From positions 1 through 64,000 of the forward strand of contig NZ_FOAR01000016.1 in the NCBI RefSeq assembly GCF_900109755.1: DNA of 64,000 nucleotides. The letters are read 5' to 3'. Numbering within the stretch: position 1 is the first letter of the stretch; each line of letters opens with the position of its first letter. Position numbers and translations under genes: made by a program. This DNA is from Pseudomonas agarici. Lineage in GTDB: Bacteria > Pseudomonadota > Gammaproteobacteria > Pseudomonadales > Pseudomonadaceae. The notes under the pieces are model-generated. The model was not told the origin of the DNA. It saw only the letters and a program-made list of their open reading frames with translations, and did not search any database. This document shows, piece by piece, positions 36,767-46,354 of this stretch.

Positions 36767-37902
36767 GACAAATCGGACTCTGGCGGACCTTGCATGAGCA
36801 GTTCGCACAGCGAGCCTGCGATATCGAGGATGTCTTGGCAGCCTCGGGTGCTTGGGGTATGCGCCAGCGGCTGACGGTCGTATGCCAGTGCTTCACCGAG
36901 GAAATGATCCTGACGGATCACACCAAGTAGCTGACTGCCTGTTCTTTTTTTCAGCACTTCGCACAAGTCGAGGCTGAACTGGCGGGACGTATCCAACTGG
37001 TTGATGACGTATTTGCACTGCAACGGCTTGTCGCGCTGCAGATAGGGCGCGAGCAACCGCTCCATCTGGTTGAGACTGGTGTAGGACGCGGCATCGGCAA
37101 GAGTCACCACCACGGCAATGTCGGCGATTGCCAGAGCCTGGGCCAGGTAGACCGTCGCTCCGGGCGGTGTGTCGATGATCACCGTGTCGCGCTCGCCCAA
37201 CCCAAGATCGCTCAGGTGGCGGACCAGCCACAGGGGGTCGGTACGCAGATCGTGTTCGAAATCCAGGCGTTCTTCTTCGTTGACCACGCCGTAGGCCAGA
37301 CAGTGACTGGCCGAAAAACCCTCGCGAATCAACTGACGCCAGCCCTGCCGCTTCGGGTATTGCTGAGCGATGCCCAGCCACTGCTCATTACCGCCGAGAT
37401 ACAGGCATAGGGCATTTTGCGGGTCGAGGTCGATCGCCAGGGTACGTCCGCCGGAGCGCTTGATCGTACTCGCGAGGGCGCTGGCCAGAGTGCTCTTGCC
37501 GACCCCTCCCTTGACCGACACCACGGCGATGACCTTGGGCATCAGGATCGGACGGACAGTGGTCGAAGCCGGGACATCGACAACCGCCGCTTCGCGCTGC
37601 TGCTCGATTTCCGCCAGCAGACGGCTCAAGGATGTCGGGTTGCCTGAAGCCGCCGAGGCAATGGGTGAAGGCTCGACGACCGGGCTCGGGCCCTGTGTTT
37701 GAGATTCAAGCAATGCCTCAACAGACAGCAACGAGGCATCGACCGGGGGCATCGCATCCAACGGCTGTAAGTCGCTCACGCTGGTTGTCAATTGTGTGGC
37801 GGTCTCCTCGGTGTAGTCGTAGGACGGGTCGATTTCCCGATAGCTCTGCGCACTTCCACCGAGCCTCTGGAACAGATTGGCGATATCGTCTGACCGGTGC
37901 AT
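36763..37902 (-). CDS. wssA: Cellulose biosynthesis ParA/MinD-like protein WssA (BcsQ-like) with BcsR/BcsP-like N terminus
   Basis: A 379-aa protein. The C-terminal ~240 residues are a ParA/MinD ATPase (BcsQ) with the deviant Walker A SVKGGVGKSTLASAL and VIIDTPPGATV. BcsQ localises the synthase to the pole. The N-terminal ~120 residues are low-complexity apart from DDIANLFQRLGGSAQSYREI, which resembles the D-I-x-x-L...Y-x-[DE]-I pattern of BcsR/BcsP. AAGGGA lies 7 bases before the ATG at 37902. It is the first gene of wssABCDEFGHI. Confidence 0.88.
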   Translation of the reverse strand: MHRSDDIANLFQRLGGSAQSYREIDPSYDYTEETATQLTTSVSDLQPLDAMPPVDASLLSVEALLESQTQGPSPVVEPSPIASAASGNPTSLSRLLAEIEQQREAAVVDVPASTTVRPILMPKVIAVVSVKGGVGKSTLASALASTIKRSGGRTLAIDLDPQNALCLYLGGNEQWLGIAQQYPKRQGWRQLIREGFSASHCLAYGVVNEEERLDFEHDLRTDPLWLVRHLSDLGLGERDTVIIDTPPGATVYLAQALAIADIAVVVTLADAASYTSLNQMERLLAPYLQRDKPLQCKYVINQLDTSRQFSLDLCEVLKKRTGSQLLGVIRQDHFLGEALAYDRQPLAHTPSTRGCQDILDIAGSLCELLMQGPPESDLS

Positions 37903-38251
37903 TCTGGTATCCCTTATATGCAAAAAAGCTTCAAAACCCGCATCCAAAAGGACTAGCACCAACCCTGGTAATACATTCCGTTGTTCCCCGACTACCCTCT
38001 ACAAGTGATATCAATATGATGGTGTCATTATTTTGGAGTCTAATTGATTTTACTCAACAAGCAGGCCGCTATCGCCAATATTTTGGCGATCAAATTGTAA
38101 GTCATTGAATGTACAGAAGGTCTTGAGTCCTTCACGGACCACTCGCGCGCTGATCCGTGACAACGGCGCGTCGGTCCAATAGATTAGGCGCCCGGAAATG
38201 CCCACGGCATTTCGCGTCTCACGCCCCGTTAAATGAAATAGCGAAATTTCG
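37903..38251. promoter_or_regulatory. wss promoter region and upstream region of the 38252 gene
   Basis: A 349-bp divergent region, AT-rich on the wss side (about 37960-38090), as expected for a promoter under complex control. On the other side are a perfect hairpin gaaatgcc/ggcatttc (38195-38213) and a 10-bp palindrome cgaaatttcg (38242-38251) touching the start of the next gene. Known regulators of wss in related strains (c-di-GMP systems, AmrZ, FleQ) have no site I can identify by eye. Confidence 0.45.
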
Positions 38252-38956
38252 ATGCCTGATTCTCATACCGATGAAGCCGTAACCTCCTTGTCCGCCAAGC
38301 ACGAATACGAAAACGCGATCAATCTTTCCCAGCACGTGGCCCAGGCCAAGATCATCAGTGAAATGGTGCTCGACGCATTCCACACTTCCAAAGAAAGCGA
38401 CGAGATTCGCCAATTGCGCACGGCAATCCGTCAGGCGCACGACCGTTTTGACGACGACCAAGCCTACGAACTCATGGGGCAGCTCAAGCAACTCAAGGAC
38501 GCCGAGGCAGCGGATATCGCCGCATTGGAAGAGCTGAGCACGAAATTCCCGATCAGCCGGATCCTCTCCTGCTACAAGGACGACCCTGCGTTCCAGGAAT
38601 GGGTCTACGGTCTGGCACTCAAGGTGCTGAACCAGACTCACCAGGCGGTGAGCAACCCAAACGTCAGCAAAGGCAAGGCCACGCGCTCCAAGAAAGAAGC
38701 CGAAGTGTTCGTGATCCACAAGGACGGCAGCAGCGTCAACTTCCCGTTGCGCACGCCACGCGCCAAGGCCAACGCTGATCGCGAGGCCTACGAATTCCTG
38801 GGCTTCGCTTTTGCCGGCCATGGCGATCTGGCCGAACTGCTGAGTGAAACGTTTGTGGATAACGAAGGCAACGAACAGCCAGCGACACGCAAGAACATCG
38901 TCGCCGCGATCCAGCGACAGACAGCATTCGCAGGCTACAGCATCGTTCAGCAGTAA
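38252..38956 (+). CDS. Hypothetical protein with basic central linker (234 aa)
   Basis: A soluble protein: helical, acidic N-terminal half (~1-120, possibly coiled coil around RQAHDRFDDDQAYELMGQLK), a basic linker SKGKATRSKKEAE (~142-154), and a C-terminal domain (~155-234). No signal peptide or membrane segment. The basic linker might contact nucleic acid, but I recognise no family. A 10-bp palindrome sits directly before the ATG. No clear ribosome site is visible. Confidence 0.6.
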   Translation: MPDSHTDEAVTSLSAKHEYENAINLSQHVAQAKIISEMVLDAFHTSKESDEIRQLRTAIRQAHDRFDDDQAYELMGQLKQLKDAEAADIAALEELSTKFPISRILSCYKDDPAFQEWVYGLALKVLNQTHQAVSNPNVSKGKATRSKKEAEVFVIHKDGSSVNFPLRTPRAKANADREAYEFLGFAFAGHGDLAELLSETFVDNEGNEQPATRKNIVAAIQRQTAFAGYSIVQQ

Positions 38957-39379
38957 ACGGCGGCTGGCTTGATCGCAGCCGTGGTGTGAAAGGGTGGATT
39001 TGTTTCGAGGTACGACGTACCGGAGAATGGGTCTGCCCTTTTTGCGTTATGAATGCTTGAGCCTGCCTTGTTGAGAATAAGAGGCTCAGAAGCCTCTCAT
39101 AAATTGACCTTTCAGCAGGAATAACCGAAGGAAACTCAAAGGAGCCCGGCGTATGGCATTCGACAGGAGCAGCCGCATGGGGTGCGTATCTGTATTCAGA
39201 CGCAGACGGTTTCGCAAATGTGTTGAATATCGAGACGCGGCGAATAAAGCCGCGCTCGTACCTGGAACACACGAGCGCCAGCACGAATCTAGAGCAGAAT
39301 TGTCGGCAGACGTTGAAACAAATCAGCCACGACTGCATTGCCCGCAGCATTCAGATAATCAATAGTCAAAACATGCCAA
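38957..39379. other. Intergenic region with an open frame lacking a start
   Basis: A 7-bp hairpin (39081-39098) follows the gene at 38252-38956. A plus frame is open from about 39109 to 39432 and reads plausibly (WHSTGAAAWGAYLYSDADGF...), but has no good start codon or family. It may be a gene fragment. Confidence 0.3.
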
Positions 39380-39829
39380 CTACTCTGTTTTATACCCGCA
39401 TGACGGCTCGCGGAGCTCATCGGCTATTGTGAATCTCAAGACGGGACTCCCTGCTTCGGAGTTCTTCAGTAACAAATTATACTCGCCCGCACTGGTTGCA
39501 ACGATTTTGTAATGCGTTGCTCGTTGCATTCGATCCATGGCCTCAACCGACGGCGCCTTATAAATCTCACAAAAGCTTCCCTCTACATCACACTCCGGAT
39601 CAGCAACCAGGCTATCGAAGGAGATGCAAATACGCTCTGAGACACTGTCATGATAAAGGCGCCCCGATATCTCTTTATCAGTAGCCCCCTCGCTGAATAA
39701 ACAGGTTATATTTCCTTTGAATGAGTAACCTTCGAACACTTCAAAGTAAGGTAGCATATTATCTGGCCACTCAAACGAGTCGACATTCCACAGCAACAAA
39801 TACCTCCCCTGTAAGTCCTCGAATCTCAT
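39380..39829 (-). CDS. Hypothetical protein, low GC (149 aa)
   Basis: A soluble acidic protein with many aromatic residues, beginning MRFEDLQGRYLLLWNV; no signal or membrane segment. AAGGAA lies 8 bases before the ATG. GC content is clearly below that of neighbours, suggesting transfer. Size, acidity and beta-rich look would suit an immunity-type protein, but no toxin gene is adjacent, so this is only a guess. Confidence 0.55.
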   Translation of the reverse strand: MRFEDLQGRYLLLWNVDSFEWPDNMLPYFEVFEGYSFKGNITCLFSEGATDKEISGRLYHDSVSERICISFDSLVADPECDVEGSFCEIYKAPSVEAMDRMQRATHYKIVATSAGEYNLLLKNSEAGSPVLRFTIADELREPSCGYKTE

Positions 39830-39941
39830 GAGCCATGTTCCTTGTTTGGTATGAACTTAGAACATAGCAGCGCTCGCAACACAGAACAAAATCACTGTAT
39901 GAGCGACTATTTCAAATAAAGAAAAGGCAAGACGAGGGCGC

Positions 39942-40052
39942 AAAAAAACCCGCCGAAGCGGGTTTTTCTTTTGATCTTCCAACATCCTGTCAGAGGCCAT
40001 CCTGGTCAAGTCGATCATCCCTGATCCTGCACACATCCTTGCGCAGCAGAGT
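39942..40052 (-). ncRNA. rsmX: RsmX-type small RNA, copy 1
   Basis: About 111 nt from a predicted start near 40052 to a terminator (cccgc/gcggg, 39949-39962, with A/T flanks). A TAATCT -10 box lies at 40064-40059. The RNA has six GGA motifs, several in loops: tgcgca-aggatg-tgtgca, gatc-agggat-gatc and acaggatgt. Such RNAs titrate the RsmA/RsmE (CsrA) translational repressors in the Gac/Rsm pathway. Length and promoter match RsmX. A GacA-type upstream element lies at 40109-40126. A paralogous copy lies 0.4 kb away on the same strand. Confidence 0.85.
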
Positions 40053-40108
40053 TGTTTCAGATTAGGCGAGTCATTGTCGATGGCCAAGACGCGATCACCG
40101 GCATATCG

Positions 40109-40126
40109 TGTAAGCCTTTAGCCATA
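40109..40126 (-). promoter_or_regulatory. GacA-type upstream activating sequence of rsmX copy 1
   Basis: Minus-strand reading TATGGC-TAAAGG-CTTACA. The consensus for GacA-controlled small RNAs is TGTAAG-N6-CTTACA; the right half is perfect and the left is partial. It is centred about 65 bases before the predicted RNA start, the usual place. The same element, identical in both halves, occurs before copy 2. Confidence 0.75.
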
Positions 40127-40358
40127 GACCAAGGCTTTTTGACCGCCTTGGCAGATTTTTCTGATGTTGACCCGCAGGACAGTGGCTTGGACGCAGGCAG
40201 CGACGACTGGCAGGCTCCGGGCAAGCGGTATGGCAACCTGAGCGCGCTTTCGAAAAAAAAAGCCAAATACCGGCAATGAGCTATTATTCTGAGAGGCCCA
40301 ATCGATCTTGAGGCTACACATGGGGATGAAGTGCAACGTGGCTTTTTCCATCGGCCAC

Positions 40359-40470
40359 AAAAAACCCGCCGAAGCGGGTTTTTTGTCGACCATTACGACA
40401 TCCTGTCGCCGACCGTCCTGGCCTGGGTCATTCTTCCATGACTCTGTGCACATCCTTGCGCAGCAGCGAT
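40359..40470 (-). ncRNA. rsmX: RsmX-type small RNA, copy 2
   Basis: About 112 nt from near 40470 to the terminator cccgc/gcggg with T6 (40359-40384). TAATCT -10 box at 40482-40477. Four GGA motifs, each in the loop of a small hairpin: tgcgc-aaggat-gtgca, gtcat-ggaaga-atgac, ggcc-aggac-ggtc, cgac-aggat-gtcg. This is textbook architecture for a CsrA/RsmA-binding RNA. It shares the gctgcgcaaggatgtg core, terminator, -10 box and upstream element with copy 1. Confidence 0.9.
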
Positions 40471-40526
40471 GGGTAAAGATTAAGCCCTGCGACAAGGGAG
40501 CAACAGAGGAGATCCCGGTGTCTGTC

Positions 40527-40544
40527 TGTAAGCCTTTTGCCATA
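40527..40544 (-). promoter_or_regulatory. GacA-type upstream activating sequence of rsmX copy 2
   Basis: Minus-strand reading TATGGC-AAAAGG-CTTACA, differing from the copy 1 element only in the spacer. Distance to the predicted start (about 57 bases from its near edge) is the same as in copy 1. Confidence 0.75.
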
Positions 40545-40681
40545 CCCCGCGACCCCGGCTGCAAACACCGTTGCATCCCTTTTGCGGATGATATCGTCCA
40601 CCGATTATCCAGCGATGAGAACAGTGGTGATTTGCACGTGACTCTGATATACCGCGATCTTCAAGAGAAAAATGTTGGATC

Positions 40682-40830
40682 TACTGGCCTGTACAGTTAG
40701 CTCGGATGTCAGCAGTCCATGGCCAAGGCGCTGTGACGAGTCATAGCTGAACTATGGCGAAGAACAGCAACACGGCTCAGCGGCTTCTGGCGCCGAAACT
40801 GACTCACAGAAGTAGCTACACAGGCCACTA
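40682..40830. repeat. MITE-like 149-bp inverted-repeat element
   Basis: The ends read tactggcctgta (40682-40693) and, inverted, tagtggcctgt (40830-40820), matching at 10 of 11 positions. The interior has no coding frame. It looks like a small non-autonomous element or the ends of a collapsed insertion. A ctagac/gtctag hairpin (40828-40841) lies at the right end. Confidence 0.4.
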
Positions 40831-40881
40831 GACACGTCTAGATAAGGCATGGAGCCTCTGCTCTCAATGGAAGTGAAACTC

Positions 40882-41370
40882 ATGTCAGCTGATGAACGAT
40901 TTATCACGCTCGCCAACGAGCTGGGCTATGACATTTATGCTGAAAATACCCTCGATGACTATTGCTCCCCGGTCCTGCGCCGTCACGACGAGGTATACGC
41001 CAGCGGACTGCTTCCATTGCTCGGCAATATGCTTATCTTTCCGGGACGCGTGGGGGCTGATCTAAGCGTTGCAGAAGGCCATCAAGCGGCCAAAATCACT
41101 GCCATGCACGGGCTGGCCCTGATCCTCCAGACCATCGGTTCACTGGACCGAATCAGGGCCCTCGCCAGGGTGACGGTCTACGTCAGATCGACAGAAAACT
41201 TCACCGGCCTCCTCGAAGTCGCCAACGGTGCTTCGGAAATTTTCCGCAACGTATTGGGCGAACTCGGCAAACACACCCGAACGACGATTGGGGTGTATCA
41301 GCTTCCCGAAAACGCCGCTGTGCAGATAGATATAGTCGCCTCAGTGGACGGGAAAGCTCGCCTGTTATAA
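40882..41370 (+). CDS. RidA-family protein (YjgF/YER057c/UK114 superfamily)
   Basis: A 162-aa RidA-like protein, longer at the N terminus than canonical RidA (about 128 aa). The family core is visible in YASGLLPLLGNMLIFPGRVG, the helix NITAMHGLALILQTIG-type region, RVTVYVRSTENF and the catalytic-Arg segment HTRTTIGVYQLPENAAVQIDIVAS. RidA hydrolyses reactive enamine/imine intermediates of amino acid metabolism, but members with the TTIGV-type ending are often of unknown substrate. I use the Met at 40882; 40867 and 40849 are alternatives. Confidence 0.8.
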   Translation: MSADERFITLANELGYDIYAENTLDDYCSPVLRRHDEVYASGLLPLLGNMLIFPGRVGADLSVAEGHQAAKITAMHGLALILQTIGSLDRIRALARVTVYVRSTENFTGLLEVANGASEIFRNVLGELGKHTRTTIGVYQLPENAAVQIDIVASVDGKARLL

Positions 41371-41493
41371 GACTTCGCTCTCACCATCTTCCAGAGTCAT
41401 CGGCTGAGCAGCCGCAGCCGGCTCGCCCTCGATCCCGGCATTGATCGTCTCATCTCCCACCGCCTTTACACACTTGAGCAAGAGATGGAAAGG

Positions 41494-41530
41494 CAAAAAA
41501 AACCGCTCATCTTCCGAAGGCGGTTTTTTT
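41494..41530. terminator. Bidirectional terminator between ridA-like gene and cyoE
   Basis: A7 + aaccgc (41501-41506) pairs with gcggtt (41520-41525 region) followed by T7, with an inner ctt/aag stem. It ends both the RidA-like gene and the convergent cyo operon. Confidence 0.75.
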
Positions 41531-41544
41531 GTCATGTGGGTCAC

Positions 41545-42432
41545 TCAGTGTGCGTAAGTCAGCAACAACTCGGTCGGCACCTTGAAATCCAGGGACATCA
41601 TCACGCTCAGCGCGGTAATGGTGAAGATCGAGAACACGAACAGCTTGCGTGCCCAGACCGTATCATCCACCGCCTTGTAACCGGTCCAAGCCATGTACAA
41701 CCAGTACATACCCATGGCCGCGGCTACAGCCAGATAGCTCATGCCGGCATAACCACTGAAGGTCAGCATCAGCGTCGCGCCGAGAAAGGCCAGAATGTAG
41801 AGCAGGATGTGCTTCTTGGCCACCAGGATCCCACGTTTCACCGGCAACACCGGAATCGATGCGGCCAGATAATCGTTGAAACGGAAGATCGCGATCGCAT
41901 AGGAATGCGGCATCTGCCACAAACTGAACATCACCAGTAGCGTCAGCGCCGCCATGTCGAAGCTATTGCTCACCGCCACGTAGCCGATCACCGGCGGCAT
42001 CGCCCCCGACAGACTACCGATCAGCGTGCCGTGAACCGACTTGCGCTTGAAGTACAGGCTGTAGAAACCGACGTAGATGATAAAGCCGATCACCGCGAAC
42101 AGCGCCGCCAGCGGGTTGGCGATGCGATACAACAGGACCACGCCGACCACGCCGAGAACGGTCGCGTAGACCAATGCCAGTTTCAGGGAGATCAGCCCCT
42201 GGACCAGCACCCGGTTCTTGGTGCGTTCCATCTTCAGGTCGATGTCGCGGTCAATGCAGTTGTTGAACACGCAACCGGAAGCCACCACCAACGAAGTGCC
42301 GATCATGGCAGCCAGGAAGACAGCCAGATCGACATGCCCCTTGGACGCCAGGAAGAAACCACCTGCCACAGAAAGCACGTTACCGAAAATGATCCCCGGT
42401 TTGGTGATTTGGATAAAGTGCTTGAGCGACAT
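41545..42432 (-). CDS. cyoE: Protoheme IX farnesyltransferase (heme O synthase) CyoE
   Basis: A 295-aa UbiA-family prenyltransferase with nine membrane helices that adds a farnesyl group to heme B, giving the heme O needed by cytochrome bo3. The Asp-rich substrate motif [18 protein letters not shown] is present. It is the last gene of cyoABCDE, 10 bp after cyoD. Confidence 0.95.
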   Translation of the reverse strand: MSLKHFIQITKPGIIFGNVLSVAGGFFLASKGHVDLAVFLAAMIGTSLVVASGCVFNNCIDRDIDLKMERTKNRVLVQGLISLKLALVYATVLGVVGVVLLYRIANPLAALFAVIGFIIYVGFYSLYFKRKSVHGTLIGSLSGAMPPVIGYVAVSNSFDMAALTLLVMFSLWQMPHSYAIAIFRFNDYLAASIPVLPVKRGILVAKKHILLYILAFLGATLMLTFSGYAGMSYLAVAAAMGMYWLYMAWTGYKAVDDTVWARKLFVFSIFTITALSVMMSLDFKVPTELLLTYAH

Positions 42433-42442
42433 CAGGTCTACC

Positions 42443-42772
42443 TCACTTCGCCATCATGAAGGTGTGGATGCTGAACATGATCCACAGTGACAGACCTACC
42501 AGCAGGACAATCACCAGCGCCGCGAAGATAAACGCAATCACGTTGTTACGCTGTGCGGCGGAACGGTCAAGGTGCAGGAAGTACACCAGGTGCACCAGCA
42601 CTTGGATCACGGCGAAGATCAACACGATCCACAGAGTCATGGCCTTCGGCAGCGACGGGTACATCACCAGGCCGAACGGGATGGCAGTCAGGATGATCGA
42701 CAGGACAAAGCCGATCATGTACGACTTCACGCTGCCGTGGTTGGCATCACTGGAATGGTGTGCATTAGCCAT
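42443..42772 (-). CDS. cyoD: Cytochrome bo3 oxidase subunit IV CyoD
   Basis: A 109-aa protein with three helices; it assists assembly of the copper site in subunit I. It begins [18 protein letters not shown] and has [10 protein letters not shown], as in CyoD. The start abuts the cyoC stop. Confidence 0.93.
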   Translation of the reverse strand: MANAHHSSDANHGSVKSYMIGFVLSIILTAIPFGLVMYPSLPKAMTLWIVLIFAVIQVLVHLVYFLHLDRSAAQRNNVIAFIFAALVIVLLVGLSLWIMFSIHTFMMAK

Positions 42773-43399
42773 TTACAGGGTCCCCATCAGGTAAACAACG
42801 GTGAATACACAGATCCACACGACGTCCAGGAAGTGCCAGAACAGACTCAGGCAGCTCAGGCGAGTGGTGTTGGTCGGCGTCAGGCCTTTTTTCCAGACCT
42901 GATACATCATCACGGCCATCCAGATCAGGCCGCTGGTGACATGCAGACCATGGGTCCCGACCAGGGTGAAAAATCCGGACAGAAAGCCGCTGCGGTTCGG
43001 ACCATAGCCTTCTTCGATCAGCTTGTGGAACTCGTTGATTTCCATGCCGATGAAGCCCAGGCCGAACAGGAAGGTGATCGCCAACCAACCCAGTACCTGG
43101 CTTTTCTTGCCTTTGAACAACGCCAGCATGGCGAAGCCGTAGGTGATCGAACTGAGCAACAGGCAGGCGGTTTCAGCCAGCACGTATGGCAGTTCGAAGA
43201 TATCGTGGCCCGACGGGCCACCCGCTACGTTGTTAACCAGTACCGCGTAAGCGGCGAAGATCGACGCAAACAGGATGCAGTCGGTCATCAAGTAGAGCCA
43301 GAAACCGAATACGGTCATCTCGCCCGAGTCATGGTGATGGTCATCGTGCCCATGGTCATGACCATGGGCGTGTCCAGCATGAGTCACTGCATTCGACAT
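42773..43399 (-). CDS. cyoC: Cytochrome bo3 oxidase subunit III CyoC
   Basis: A 208-aa five-helix subunit III. The N terminus is very His-rich (about ten His within the first 26 residues). Conserved [14 protein letters not shown] and [13 protein letters not shown] are present. It lies 3 bp after cyoB. Confidence 0.94.
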   Translation of the reverse strand: MSNAVTHAGHAHGHDHGHDDHHHDSGEMTVFGFWLYLMTDCILFASIFAAYAVLVNNVAGGPSGHDIFELPYVLAETACLLLSSITYGFAMLALFKGKKSQVLGWLAITFLFGLGFIGMEINEFHKLIEEGYGPNRSGFLSGFFTLVGTHGLHVTSGLIWMAVMMYQVWKKGLTPTNTTRLSCLSLFWHFLDVVWICVFTVVYLMGTL

Positions 43400-43402
43400 G
43401 GT

Positions 43403-45424
43403 TTAAGCCTTTTCCAACGAGGTTTCAACACGAGCACCGGCCGCAATAGCCTTGGCCTCTACCAGCACTCTGTGCTGCTCGGCCTCGATGCGTTCGATAG
43501 TCTCTACCGGCACCATGTAGCCCTGATCGTCACGAGCGGCATGGATAATGAAATAAATCACGGTACCGGCCAGGCCAAAGATGGCCATCCACCAGATATG
43601 CCAGATCATCGCGAAACCGAAGACGGTCAACAGCGCGCCCATGACCAGACCGGTGGCGGTATTGTTGGGCATATGGATCGGCTGGTAGCGTTTTGGAACC
43701 GAGTACGCGGTGCCGTTTTCCTTGGCTTCGGTGAAGGCGTCGACCCCATCGGCTTTCGGCAGTTCGGCGAAGTTGTAGAACGGCGGTGGCGAGGAGGTCG
43801 ACCACTCCAGGGTATGGCCATTCCATGGGTCGCCGGTCACGTCCAGGTTCTGCTTGCGATCACGCACACTGACGTAGATCTGGATCAGTTGCGAAGCGAT
43901 ACCGAAGGCGATCAGGACCGCGCCGAACAGCGCGACGTACAGGTACGGTATCCACTCAGGGTTGGTGCTGGCGTTCAGGCGACGGGTCATGCCCATGAAG
44001 CCCAGTGCATAGAGCGGCATGAACGCGACGAAGAAGCCGGAGATCCAGAACCAGAACGCCGCCTTGCCCCAACCTTCGTGCAGCTTGAAGCCGAACGCTT
44101 TCGGGAACCAGAAGCTGAAACCGGCGATGTAGCCGAATACCGCGCCGCCGATGATCACGTTGTGGAAGTGCGCGATCACGAACAGGCTGTTGTGCAGGAC
44201 AAAGTCAGCGCCCGGAATGGCCAGCAGTACGCCGGTCATGCCGCCAATGGCGAAAGTCACCATGAAGCCCAGGGTCCACAAGACCTGACTGGTGAAACGC
44301 AGACGGCCACGGTAGATGGTGAACAGCCAGTTGAATAGCTTCACCCCCGTCGGGATCGAAATCAGCATGGTCGCCAGGCCGAAGAAAGCGTTGACGTTGG
44401 CACCTGAACCCATGGTGAAGAAGTGGTGCAACCAGACCATGAAACCCAACACCGAGATCGCGCCACTGGCATAGATCATCGAGTGGTGGCCGAACAGTTT
44501 CTTGCCGGAGAAAGTCGAGATGACTTCGGAGAAAACCCCGAACGCCGGCAGGATCAGGATGTACACCTCGGGGTGACCCCAGGCCCAGAACAGGTTGACG
44601 TACATCATCGGATTGCCACCCAGTTCATTGGTGAACACGTGGAAATCCATATAGCGGTCAAGCGTCAGCAGAGCCAGGGTAGCAGTGAGGATCGGGAACG
44701 AAGCGACGATCAGTACGTTGGCCCAGGTGCAGGTCCAGGTGAAAATCGGCATGTCCATCAGCTTCATGCCAGGGGTACGCATTTTCAGCACGGTAGCCAA
44801 AAAGTTTACCCCGGTCAGCGTCGTACCCAGCCCTGATAGCTGTAGCGCCCAGATGTAGTAATCGACCCCCACGCCCGGACTGTATTGCAAGCCCGACAGC
44901 GGCGGATAGGCGACCCAACCGGTCTTGGCGAATTCGCCGACACCCAGGGAAACGTTGATCAGCACCACACCGGATACCAGCAGCCAGAAGCTCAGGGAGT
45001 TCAGGAATGGGTAGGCAACGTCACGCGCGCCGATCTGCAGCGGCACGACGATGTTCATCAGGCCGGTGAAGAATGGCATCGCCATGAAGATGATCATGAT
45101 CACACCGTGGGCGGTGAAAATCTGATCATAGTGATGAGGTGGCAAGTAGCCCGGCGAACCTTCGGTGGCCATGGCCAACTGGGTCCGCATCATGATGGCG
45201 TCGGAGAAGCCGCGCAACAGCATGATCATGGCCACGACGATGTACATGACACCGATCTTTTTGTGGTCGACGGAAGTCAGCCACTCGGTCCACAGGTAGG
45301 TCCACTTCTTGAAGTAGGTGATCGCCGCGAACAACGCCAGACCACCGAGGGCGACCACGGCAAGGGTCACCATGACAATCGGTTCGTGGAACGGCACTGC
45401 TTCCCAACTTAATTTACCAAACAT
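43403..45424 (-). CDS. cyoB: Cytochrome bo3 ubiquinol oxidase subunit I CyoB
   Basis: The 673-aa heme-copper subunit that reduces oxygen to water and pumps protons. It contains the low-spin heme ligand region [15 protein letters not shown], the copper-ligand/crosslink motif [15 protein letters not shown], and [14 protein letters not shown] with the remaining His ligands. Fifteen helices are expected. It lies 3 bp after cyoA. Confidence 0.97.
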   Translation of the reverse strand: MFGKLSWEAVPFHEPIVMVTLAVVALGGLALFAAITYFKKWTYLWTEWLTSVDHKKIGVMYIVVAMIMLLRGFSDAIMMRTQLAMATEGSPGYLPPHHYDQIFTAHGVIMIIFMAMPFFTGLMNIVVPLQIGARDVAYPFLNSLSFWLLVSGVVLINVSLGVGEFAKTGWVAYPPLSGLQYSPGVGVDYYIWALQLSGLGTTLTGVNFLATVLKMRTPGMKLMDMPIFTWTCTWANVLIVASFPILTATLALLTLDRYMDFHVFTNELGGNPMMYVNLFWAWGHPEVYILILPAFGVFSEVISTFSGKKLFGHHSMIYASGAISVLGFMVWLHHFFTMGSGANVNAFFGLATMLISIPTGVKLFNWLFTIYRGRLRFTSQVLWTLGFMVTFAIGGMTGVLLAIPGADFVLHNSLFVIAHFHNVIIGGAVFGYIAGFSFWFPKAFGFKLHEGWGKAAFWFWISGFFVAFMPLYALGFMGMTRRLNASTNPEWIPYLYVALFGAVLIAFGIASQLIQIYVSVRDRKQNLDVTGDPWNGHTLEWSTSSPPPFYNFAELPKADGVDAFTEAKENGTAYSVPKRYQPIHMPNNTATGLVMGALLTVFGFAMIWHIWWMAIFGLAGTVIYFIIHAARDDQGYMVPVETIERIEAEQHRVLVEAKAIAAGARVETSLEKA

Positions 45425-45427
45425 CGT

Positions 45428-46354
45428 TTACTCCTCTGCCCCGGCAACTGAATGCGAACCTTGTATCGCGGCGACTTCTTTCTTCTCGTGCTCGACCGGC
45501 TTGCCTGGTTTCATACCTTCGTACTTGTCGACGATGATCTGGAACAGGTTCGGCGTAACGCTGGAATAGAGCTCGACCGGGTTGTCCTGGCTCGGCTTGG
45601 AAAGGTTCGCGTATTCAACTTGTTCAAGCTGTTTAGGTGCCTTCTTGACCTCAGCCACCCAGGCATCGAAATCCGCCTGGCTGGTTGCGGTCGCTTTGAA
45701 TTTCATACCGGTGAAACCGGCGCCGCTGTAGTTGGCCGAAATCCCCTCGTACTCATGATTCTCATTGGAGATCAGGTGCAGTTTGGTCTGCATACCGGCC
45801 ATCGCGTAAATCTGACCGCCCAGACCAGGGATGAAAAACGAGTTCATCACGCTGTCGGAGGTGATCTTGAAGTTAACTGGAGTCTTGGCCGGGAACACCA
45901 GCTTGTTGACGGTGGCGATGCCTTGTTCCGGGTAAATGAACAGCCACTTCCAGTCCAGGGCAACCACTTCGACGGTGATCGGCTTGACGTCGGATTCCAG
46001 CGGACGATAGGGATCCAGGGCGTGGGTCGACTTATAGGTCACGATACCCAAGAACAGGATGATGATCGCCGGAACGGCCCAGACCACGATTTCGATTTTG
46101 GTCGAATGGTTCCACTTCGGCGCATAGGTGGCATCCTTGTTCGATGCGCGGTATTTCCAGGCGAAAGCAAAGGTCATCAGAATGACCGGTACCACGACCA
46201 ACAGCATCAGCAGCGTGGCAGTGATGATCAGGTTACGTTCGTCCAGTGCTACCTGACCTTTCGGGTCGAGCAAGGTCATGTTGCAACCTCCCAGCAACAA
46301 CGTGCCGAGTAGCGGCAATAAGCCTAGGAATCTGGGGTACCTTGTTTTACTCAT
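45428..46354 (-). CDS. cyoA: Cytochrome bo3 ubiquinol oxidase subunit II CyoA (lipoprotein)
   Basis: A 308-aa subunit II with lipoprotein signal (lipobox LLLGGC), two helices and a cupredoxin-like periplasmic domain that lacks the CuA ligands, as in quinol oxidases ([15 protein letters not shown]). I start at the ATG at 46354, preceded by GAGG, which puts the lipobox at the right distance; the frame from 46441 is too long. First gene of cyoABCDE. Confidence 0.95.
   Translation of the reverse strand: MSKTRYPRFLGLLPLLGTLLLGGCNMTLLDPKGQVALDERNLIITATLLMLLVVVPVILMTFAFAWKYRASNKDATYAPKWNHSTKIEIVVWAVPAIIILFLGIVTYKSTHALDPYRPLESDVKPITVEVVALDWKWLFIYPEQGIATVNKLVFPAKTPVNFKITSDSVMNSFFIPGLGGQIYAMAGMQTKLHLISNENHEYEGISANYSGAGFTGMKFKATATSQADFDAWVAEVKKAPKQLEQVEYANLSKPSQDNPVELYSSVTPNLFQIIVDKYEGMKPGKPVEHEKKEVAAIQGSHSVAGAEE

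Noticed and set aside
38736-39350. 204-codon minus-strand frame
   Set aside because: Spans the end of the 38252 gene and intergenic DNA; Ser/Arg-rich, no motif.
39153-39432. Overlapping frames in two phases on the plus strand
   Set aside because: One phase reads plausibly but lacks a start codon; could be a gene fragment, not supported as a gene.
39942-39967. Terminator considered alone
   Set aside because: First taken for the terminator of the 39380-39829 gene, but orientation and upstream GGA hairpins show it ends an RsmX-type RNA.
42572-44338. 588-codon plus-strand frame across cyoD-cyoB
   Set aside because: It is the antisense shadow of cyoB, cyoC and cyoD, whose motifs are complete; long antisense frames are usual in GC-rich DNA.
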